From Ophioderma brevispina (lineage: Eukaryota; Echinodermata; Ophiuroidea; Amphilepidida; Ophiodermatidae): DNA of 64,000 nt. This document shows positions 23,313 through 33,600 of this stretch, piece after piece. The stretch's first letter is position 1, and each line of letters starts with the position of its first letter. The notes below the pieces were generated by a model. That model searched no databases and was not told where the DNA came from. It worked only from the letters and a program-made list of their open reading frames with translations. The stretch lies in the NCBI GenBank assembly GCA_023653785.1, contig JAMKCH010035963.1:36961-100960 (forward strand), read 5' to 3'. Both the position numbers and the translations under genes were made by a program.

Positions 23313-24517
23313 GGTCCCTACACATTTGGCAGTGGGGTGGAAACAATTTTTAAGAGAGGAGCCAAAGTGTGCACCCTGTTTGTGTTGAACCTTCAAAAAG
23401 TTGCCTATCATAAATTGCTGTGATCGAGAGTGAGTGGAAAATTGATTTACCATATGCTCTCTAGGAACATTTTTAAAGCTAGTTTGAAACTCCATAATGC
23501 TTTCAAAAAAAATCCTTGTTAGTTTACTTTCAAAAATGAGGGGGCAGGCCCCCCTCCCACGTCAAAGGGGGGGAGCAATGCCCCCCCCCCCCTTGGCCCA
23601 CCCCCAGTTCTGCCGCCACGCATTTGTGTTTTTCAAAGATAAAGATTTTCAATTACCAAGCAACATAAAGGGCTCATTTAATTAAGCCAACTTTTGGCTT
23701 ATGCATGTGAAATGTGGGGTACGTTCATCTCATTGGCCTTGTTTTCGTATCCAATTTTCTGGAGTCTTTTTTTCCTCCGGTAGGATCCCAACAGGCAATT
23801 AAAGCGAAATGGTAACATTTAAAAAAGAAACAAAATCAAAATAAAACAAGGAATATGCATCCTGCAAGGGATATACACTATGCTACATACATGCATGTAC
23901 ACATTGGGTGTTTTCATCGAACTTCAATGATCGGATTTTTTTTTTCTCTTCATTAACTGGAAGGTAGATATTAGGATATCATGACTTTTCCAATTTTTTT
24001 AATTTTGTTTTTATCTTGGAAAGATACAGCACAGCTTCACTAATTAGGTGTCATGATTTTTGGTCTTGCATTGTAATGCGAGCCAGAGTATGTTGTTCAT
24101 GTCACTTTGGTTTCATAATGCTTTATTCAGTGTCTGCTAATATAAATTCTAAATTTTACATATGAAAATGTGTACTCTATAGTTGCCATCAGAATTAGGG
24201 GGACAAATTTCGCGTGTGACGGAACATGTAAAGTAAAAAATGAACACATTGTGATTGGTTGAGGAATTTGAATTTAAAGTTCTACATTCTCCACAATCAA
24301 ATTTCGTGCAGTTTTTTTGAGTCAAAAAAGTTACAACTAAGAATGATCATAACCGTCTTATGCATAATCAGGTGAGGTGAGCTACTGTTTGGGTTTTTAA
24401 ATCATAATTTTCGGTCTCGGAAATGTCCTGCCCACTGCTCATATGTCACACGCCCAATTGTTCTCCTAATTCTGACATCTGACGGCGACTATAATTCCAA
24501 TGAAACTGTTCACATAC
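23313..24517. other. Spacer, no gene recognised
   Basis: It contains a G/C-homopolymer patch at 23539-23620 (GGGGGCAGGCCCCCC, C13), probably the end of a dispersed element. The rest is AT-rich. This is where the 3' exons of the SAMD3-like gene should lie if the gene is complete, but none was recognised. Confidence 0.35.
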
Positions 24518-24606
24518 CTTATCAGGATCCACAATCATAAACATGTCATCTATCTTTTCTCTGAAGAGCATAGGAATCCCCAGTAGTGCGGCTCTGGCTA
24601 CAGCCT
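24518..24606 (-). CDS. Exon G of the SAMD3-like gene (last recognised)
   Basis: The acceptor is TTTCTTTGCAG and the donor is GTATGTG. The exon encodes AVARAALLGIPMLFREKIDDMFMIVDPDK and ends in phase 0. The LLGIP-hydrophobic-REK..D.MF motif fits the C-terminal half of the family, where several more segments are usual. No downstream exon carrying them was recognised, so the gene may be 3'-truncated or continue outside the recognisable sequence. Confidence 0.72.
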
Positions 24607-27600
24607 CTGCAAAGAAATAAGAAATTGAAAGAGTAAAGAATGTTCGAAAATCACATAATATAGAGCTCAACATCTCTTACCTTTAGGGTTCTTGTCAACT
24701 CAGGACAACACCTCCCCGTTAAAGCAATAACCATTAATTTAAATTCTATACAAGACTTACACAGTGCATAAAATGACCCTAAGAACTAGTTTCTTTAATG
24801 ACTGATTTAGGTGACATTGGTCTAACAATTGGTTAGCAATGACATCATACGATATTGTGTACAAGTATGTATACACATGACCTATTTAGAGAATAAAGGT
24901 ATGATTTTGGGAACCGGTACTCTCTTTACATATTTTCAGTGGAAGAATGAGGCCGGAGGCCGAGTTCTTCCACGCAAAAATAATGGTGTCGCCGGGTTCA
25001 ATTCGTCGTAAAGAGAGTACCGGTTCCCAAAATCATACCTTTATTCTCATTCTTAACAGCTTTATCATTTAAGGTCATCTTTAACCCAACTTTGCGATGC
25101 TTTACGGCTTAAATACAACAAGAAAGGACTGCCACCACCCAGTGACAACAATCGAACAACCCATTGAACGCAACAATCATATGCAACGAGACGCAACGTT
25201 GGCAGGCGCGAGAACGTAGCAAAACGCAGTATGACACGAGCGGTTCAACCTAAAAATAACATCAATACGCAGCGCGTACTACCTGGGTTCAATTAAACGA
25301 ATTGAACCCGGGCATCAGCCAATGGAATTGCTTACATTTTCACAGCTGTTTAAGAATAAATAATACATATACTATTATCTTGCCCAGTTTGAAGTTCAAT
25401 TGGAAATGGATTAAATAGTTGTTGTTCAGGTGGTATTGGATTAATATTGAAATGCAAATTGGCTCATTCATATTTATAACCTAACCAAAAAGCATAAAGT
25501 ACATGACAACATGTTCAATCACCCTGTCAAGTTCATCTGCTAACTAATTATATCCGGGAGCGGATACTCCGAGAGGTCATAACTCTGCCCAGCAACATGA
25601 CGTGCGTAACTCTATGCCCATTGCACACAGTGTCATGCGATGTGCAGTGAACCTAAAGATGCAATTTTCAGTTTGTTTTCACTGCTTCACCGCAATTTAG
25701 GGATTCCTTGGACCGCCCATGATTTGTTTTCTCCGCAATGAAGATACGTGACGTAGGTCTGCTTGTGGCTATAGTTGGCAGAGTGGATCATGAATTTTCT
25801 TCCTTATGTATGCCATCCACCAAGACAGGCAGATAGACAACCATCTATCTTCCATGATTACATAAGACTTTTCACAGCATGTTACATGTAATCAAAATTA
25901 ATATAAATTTTAGGTTATAGGCAAATCCCTTTATGACCAAAATATTGCAAAATGCCTTGTACATAATGGGTCAACCAGTGTATTTATGTTTAATAATGGC
26001 CTAATATTGATGCTGGTATGATGGGTTAAAGTAGCTTTTTCTTAACTCTCCCCACACCGTGGAAATTCAGGATATTCACGATTATCAAAACACATTCTAA
26101 TTAGAAAAGGTATTGTTTTTAGACCCAGCCGTTGTATCTACGCTCTGATAGAAATCACGGGCGCAATTATTATTTTCAGTAGAACAACGAGCCCAGAGGG
26201 GAGTTGTTCTAACGCAAAAATAATGATTTGCCCATGTTTCTATCAGAAATAAATACAACAGCTAGGTCTAAAAACATTACCTTTATTCTCATTCTTTAAC
26301 AGCTCCATTACTTGTCACGTTTTTCCTTCTTTTATAGCAAATAATTATGTACTTTAATGCATAAATTACAGCGCTCTCACCTATCAAAATATTCGAGTAA
26401 TCCGCACGTATTTTCTGGCGTGTAAAGCTTGAATAAAGCAATGATGACGCGTCCTCGCACAGTAGCGACGCAAACGGCTTTCATAGCAACAGGTATGCGT
26501 ACGCGCCGTTTTCTCTGTACCGGGGTAGAAATACAGTCAGAATCAATGAAATTGCGAGAATCCTCATAGCTGTTTAAGAATGTGAAATACTTACTTTCCT
26601 TCTCCTCTTCATCTCTTTCTCCTGGAATCTTTCCAGCCATCACCTTGAAGCAAGTAGGTGGTTTCTTTAGCCCCATTACATAGTGGATAATTTTCTTTCC
26701 GTATTTCTTTAGGCCATCACAAAACTTGCTGTAGTAATTCCCTTGTCCCATCAAGCGATCCATCTCATCCATAAGCTGAAACATAAGGATATAAAGTCTT
26801 TTTCAATGCATAAGGAAGATGAATCATGCCACATCATCAGATCTATAATATTTCAATTGAAATTCTAACAAGTACAGAGTCCACATTTTGGTGTACTCAA
26901 CACTTAAATATTTCACCATAATTTTTCCAAAAATCTACATTTACTGTTGTGGACATCATGGTAGATATGCTAGCTGACTCTTCATCTCAACACTGCCAGA
27001 AGATTTCCCCAAAAGATAGTGGAGCATGTGACTGAATTAATATTTGATGTAACAGAATAGATAACTGTTAAACTATCTCCAATCTCAATGCATCTTTTCC
27101 TGTAAGAATCAATTGGCAGTGTTTCCAAGCTTTTACACTTTTAGGCTATTCAACAGACATGGAAATGCATATGTACTAGTGGGGGAGGGGGCACAAAAAC
27201 AATAGCGTTTGCGGACAAACCAACCCGACTGTGTTCCAAAATGATTGTATGCATGTTGGACGGAATTTTTAGAGGCTAATTGCTGGTATTTTTGATCTAG
27301 GACAGATGATTTGTGATCATTTCTCATATATATAAAATAGATATTGTGCCCTCCTAATAAAATAAATGAAATTCGAAAATAGTCCTGTGTGATTCCGTTT
27401 CATCGCCAAAACCTTTCATGTCGGACCGAATCGTAGAAATAGAGCTCTCGATGAAATGTTATGTTCATTGCTATTCTATCAAAATTAAAAAGGAAAAAAA
27501 TTCTTTTACCCACTGAATATAATGAAGCTACAAATCACTGACTCCAAAGAAGTACCAAATGTTAATTTAAAACTACCGCTCTTCCTAGAACGCCCTCTGG

Positions 27601-30600
27601 AAATGGAAACATGTTGGACGGAATTAAGCATGTCGGACGGAATGGAAATGTTGACATTTTACGCGACTTTGCTATTGTGTATTTATTTTTGCACCATCTA
27701 GTAACTCGGGATAAGACGTATTAGTATTGGCATATACAGGGTGTCCCAAAAAAACTAACCAAAAGTAATTGGCTGTAACTCATTCTATAAATGTTGTAGA
27801 ATGTTAAATTTGGAATCAAATTGAAGCTGAAACTTGGGAGACTTATTGATATACCATATTTTGAAGTTTGTCTCAACTGAAAGATTTCATTTCTCTTGTT
27901 TCATTTTATAACATTTTCCTATTTCACAGAAATCAGCATGCCAATCAATGGTCAAATCAAGATCATGCCAAAATGGTGCAACTACATACCTGTTTCGTAA
28001 TGGCCATTTATTCTGCATATAATCAATGCATCACCTGTTCATTTTCTTCCTTATATGGCATTGTATGTTCCATATATGGAAGATAATGATCAGGCGATGC
28101 ATTGATTACAAGCAGAATAAATGGCCGTATAAGCCATTACTCGAAACAGGAGCGACTATACTTTGAACTGAGGCATTCTGTTACTGCAGTGCAAAGAGAA
28201 CTTTCTGACGTTGGTTGTGACAGTTTTTCTGTCTGGATGATTCCTCAAACCATAACAGCATGCAAGTTCTCTTTGCAGTACAGTAACGTAACAGAATGCC
28301 GAAGTTGAAAGCATAGCTGAACCATTTCCGCACAATCTTGATCTGATTGTTGATTTAACATTTTACAACAAAATGAGTTACAGCCAATTACTTTTGGTTA
28401 GTTTTTTGGGGGGACATCCTGTATCAGAACTGGTAAAATAATTGCACATTTATTTGTGTGTGTGTTACGCAACAAAATCCGTAAAAATGCCGTCCAACAT
28501 GTTGCATTTTTTTTTTTTAAATGTCTAATTATTTCTAAAAAAACAAAAAACAAAAACATTGTTGATATATTTTTCTCTTTGAAACCTAAAATTATTCCTA
28601 TTTCTTTATTAGTCAAAGAATATTTACAAAAAAAATTCCAATTACCAGTCAAAGAGACAAAGAAATGAATCAAGTCTGCCAAATTAAAAACTTCGCACCA
28701 CAAAATTGAAAAAATGTCGAAAAGTTGTTTTTCAGCCGTTTCCAGGTAAAATCTTACAGAGGAAATTGATCTTTGTTTTTTCTGGGTACAACTTGATTGT
28801 TCTTAATGATGCATGTTTAATGCAACTTGAAATTGCCCAAAAGAAAACTTTAAGAGCACTCGTTTGACTGTTTAAACCATGTCAAACGGAACACATGTTG
28901 GACGGAAAAAAAAAATCTTACCCCTTTTACTTTAATAAAAGAAATAAAGCCAGACTTTGAAAAAAATAAATTTAAAAAACCTCCCCGGCCTACTTTTTCA
29001 CTAAATTCATGGATACTTGATAGAAATATTTTATTTGAAATTTTGTTTTTTATAGAAAAAACTTTTTAAAATTTTTTACCATGTCAAACATAATTTTTCT
29101 TTGTTTTCTTTTCTATTTCTCTGGGCATTTAATATTTGAATACATTTGGGGGTTATAGACATGCTTATATTATTCATGTAAAGTGTCAACTTTATATCCA
29201 AAGGTATGCTAATTAAATTAATCTTTGAATGTTTTTCATGTAATAATGGTTATTTGTTGGTTGAAATTCCATCCAACATGGTCAGAAATTTGAGTTACCT
29301 GTAAAATTATTGCATCAAAACAGGTGTAACAACAATTTTATATTTGTTTACTTTTATTTTGTGACAGACAACATTCAAATCATTCAAAATGACCTAAACA
29401 CAATCTATAAAGAAATTTGTCAAATTTTACTATTTTGGTGACACATTTTCAAAACAGCCACTCCTTAGAGGGAATCATCTGGCATTCCTTAGTTTTGCAG
29501 GGGGAAGTTACTCATAAAATAAAAATTTAGGTGGAAATTCACTGACTTTACATGATTTTGTGGAGGAAGAAAAAAAAAATACCCCAAATCCAGGTTGGTT
29601 GAACCCTTCAAACAGCATTTTAAGTATAGGTGTGTCACCTACCTGGGTTTCATCAAATAGCCATGGGTAAAAATCTTGTACTGTTGTAACCAGGGCATGT
29701 TCTTCAACAATCTTCTCTCTTCTGTCAGATAGTGTTGCATTCATAGATATTCCTACACTTTTAATATCAGGATACTGCCTCTTCTTCTCATTCTGCATCC
29801 ACTTCCTGTGCTTTGCAATTGTGCCTTCATCCTCTCCTTCAGGCATTTTGGGCAGGTAATTTTCAAGTCCCCATTGAGGGGGTGCAGAACCTGTGGTAGA
29901 GGTATGTGGCTGAGTGGTGTTGCTACTTTTTCTTTTCAGCTTGCGAAAACTAGCTTGCAGCTCTTCGGACTCTGAACCGCGCATATTTTGAAATTTTGTT
30001 GTCAGTCTGTTCTTCCACAGCACCTACATTAATTGCAATAATAAATAAAAAATCACATCGATCGCCAACATTAGCTACCCTTCACTGATTTGGACATTAT
30101 GGATTTAAGTTAAAAATTGTCAGTTTGGGGTTTGAACAGATTTACAAATCTCATTTCATATCTAGCTAGTTGTGTTTGCCATCTCAGTAGAAGTTATACT
30201 GGTACAGTGAAAATGGTTTCTTTTCCTACATGACATGTATATGCATTAAGTAATTTTGGTAGCCATATTTTGGATACTTGTCTCTTCTCTCTTTCAATAA
30301 TAGTATATAAAACCATCTGTGCCATTTCAGAAGGGGCATATTACCAGAGGGGAGTAGGGGGGCTGGTGCCTTGACTGACATCAAATAATCATTTATATAC
30401 GGCCAATTTCGCACTGTCATCCAGGGGAAACGGGATACTTTCTTTTTCGGCAGTTTCACCTGCAAAAAATAAGGGAACAACCCAAAAGATCGACGAGTCC
30501 TATAAACAAGTTTCATTAGAAGGCTGACCCCCTCCCCCCGTGCCTCTAACGTAATAAGGAAATATCGAAATTTCCTAGTCGTATTCAGGTTATACCTTAC

Positions 30601-33600
30601 AAGTTGGGTGGGAGAAATGGGATGCCCCTATATAAGCATAGTCACATGATTGATCCTAAGCACTAGGCATGATAATAATAATATTAATAATAAAAATAAT
30701 AACACAAACATTTGTAATTCTAAACAGGGTGATGATACAGTGTGTAGCTTTTATTTGCAGAAGTTCTCTACATGGTTTGGTTTTATCCAGAGGGTTATTG
30801 AGTCAATCCCACAATGCACCAGTTTTGGGAAATTTCACCTCAATAGGGTCATGTGATCACATAAAAATCCTATTCTTAACACATAAAAACCCTGACTTTC
30901 ATGCTCATTTTAACCCACAAAGCATTAGTACTTAGGGAATTTTTTGCATGATTATGAAATGTCTTGTGGTTTTTAAACTTTTGGAACACTTTTTATCCCA
31001 AAGTACTGACATGTGTTTTGTACAGTATGGTATAGGCACATTGCTATGCATTATGGGATTGGTTCAAAACACCCTCTGGGTTTTATCTGAGACCAATTCA
31101 TAATGGCATTATTTTAATTTTCTAATGATTTGAAAATGGTAATTCGAAAAGTAAAGCTAAGCAAAAGGAACAGTCCAAATTCAGCAAACAAATCTAGCAT
31201 AATAGCTTTTCCACCCTAAAAGATTAGCAGGTAATGTACCTCCTTGCATTTTATAGTCTCCCCCCCCCCTTTTGTCTTCTTTACAGACAAAAAAGTATCG
31301 TCATCACATCGAACATTTTTTGTAGTAAATGTTTGGCAACACCAATTTCTTTTGTGTTTTTGCCCAATTCTTGATCGCATTTTTAGTTGTAAATGACCGA
31401 CAGAGGTTATTAAAGGACACCAAAGAAAATTAAGGAATGTCAAGATCGTTGACAGTTTTAACAACAATGTCCTGATAATCCTGAATAAAATTTAAAAAAA
31501 TCCTCCCTGCAGATAATATTAAGAGAACGATGAAGATGGTGATGATGAATGATCTTGATTTGACATTTTATTACTAAAATGTTTTAATCATCAATGATTA
31601 TGTTTATTATCATTTCCTCTCGTAACCGACCGATGCTTTTTCACTAACGTAATCGACATTTTGACCCCCTCCCTCCCCCAATGAAACTTATGTTTATAGG
31701 ACGTCATCAATCTTTTGGGTTGTTCCCTAATTCTAATGAATATTAATGGAAAAATAATATGGATTAGGCGACAAAAAAAACCCCGTTTTACTGGCGGGCA
31801 GACCTTTCAAGTAGGGTCGGTCGGTCGGGTGAATTTTTTCTTTTTTAAATTTTTTTTTCCATGGAGGTTAAAATTGGCCTAAAATCGCCCCAAAACCTGA
31901 AAAAATCGGTTGAAAATATGAAATTTTTTTACAAATTTTCGAATTTGCAAAACGCAAAAATCTGGGTCGGTCGGGCCTGTAAAACAGTTTTTTTTTTCCG
32001 TCGCCTTACCACAGAAAAATGTGGCATTTTATGAACTGGAAATTTAAGTAATGTACCTTTACATCACCATACTGCATCCCACGTTTGCCCAAAGCAGGGT
32101 ATCTGCGGAATAGCTGGTCTATAATCACATTGTACTGGTTTGGTTTTGGGTAGCTGTGTTGAACAAACAAAAGAAATAAAACTTTTTTACAAAATAGAGA
32201 TCAAGATCTTGGCATATTTCTGTATCTTTTGGGTTTTCGTCTTGTGGCAGAAAAATTATACGCACAGTTCTCCAGATCTACACTCACTCGCACACACGTT
32301 ATTGCAGACCACATACCCCACTGATTGACCATGACAAAGAAACAGCCCACAGAAGCTGGACTGAACTGCCTTTATTTGTCATTCCAGTTGTTGGGATATT
32401 GGGTGGGGATAATGCACTTTATTGAATCATTCATTTCCACCACACAGTGTACAAATGCACATTTTCCCGGAACCTCAAATTGGTGCAAGGCGAGGGAACT
32501 ACTGCTGCGCCAACAACCTCAGCTGCTCCCCCAAAAAGTTGGCAATGATTACTGTGAAATGGGCCCAATTTAAGAACACTTAATTCTTCCCATTTTGATA
32601 ATTTTTGACTGCACATTACTTTCATTTTACCCTTTTCTCCAAGCATTATTGAAAATATAGTCAATTTCAAGGTGTATACTTAAGCGGAATTCACACATTT
32701 GGTGGTGATCATAACTACTTCTGTTTCAGGGGTGTAACAGGGGTCACTTGTCAGATGTGGCAAATTCCTGGTTTTGAGGTAGATTTTCCCGGTTGGAGGT
32801 GGTTTTGAGGCAGTTTTGAGCAGATTTTCCTGGTTGGAGGGGGAAACTTCCAGGTGAGCAGCAAAAAAGGCTGATTTAGCACGACTTTCAAGCTATTTCT
32901 TTTCGGTCAAAGCTCATGGGATGGCAACCTGCCACCTCCCGCCCCACATGTTACGCTATATATACTGTCCTGTTTTGCCTCGAAAAACAGGAAAAACTTT
33001 TGAACGAGACAACAAAATAGACATAAGGTGAAAATTCCAGTTGATAAAAATCATGTTTGTTGCCCATGGAAAATTTCCTAACTTGAATGTAGGGAATGTG
33101 TTCATGCAAAAATATCACACTGTCAAAAAATTGAGGGCATCCTCCCTACCAGATGTGTGAATTTCCCTTTGAAATACTACAAATTAAAGCATATGAGCAA
33201 CAAGTAAAATGGATGAAAGAGATGTCTTGGAAACAAACTCTTGAAGTGTACATTTCTGTGTATCACAACGTTCAACAATTTATTACGCAGCTGGTGGTGG
33301 AATGATTTTTTAAAGTGGAGGGGCCAAAAATGTGTGAACCCATTTTTTAAGCTTCCATTTGCTTAGCTGTAAATCACCATCAGCGAAGCAAGCGCACAAT
33401 TTTGGGTGCTCTCTGGAGGCATTTTAAGACTCTTTTGACACTCTTGGAATGTTTTTTCCTACAAAAATTACTGTCAGTACATGGCCAAATGCCTCCCACC
33501 TTCAAAAAATTGTCGGTATAAAAGTGGACCGCCAGACTATCACCCCCACCCTCACTTCAAAAAAAGTGGAGACCTTTAACCACCCATCCTGCTCTGTTCC

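Noticed and set aside
30380..30470. Acceptor-like TTTTTTGCAG with an open minus frame (VKLPKKKVSRFPWMTV) between exons C and E
   Set aside because: No usable donor follows, and skipping it gives an exact phase-0 join whose motif continues smoothly (GDVK then VLWKN).
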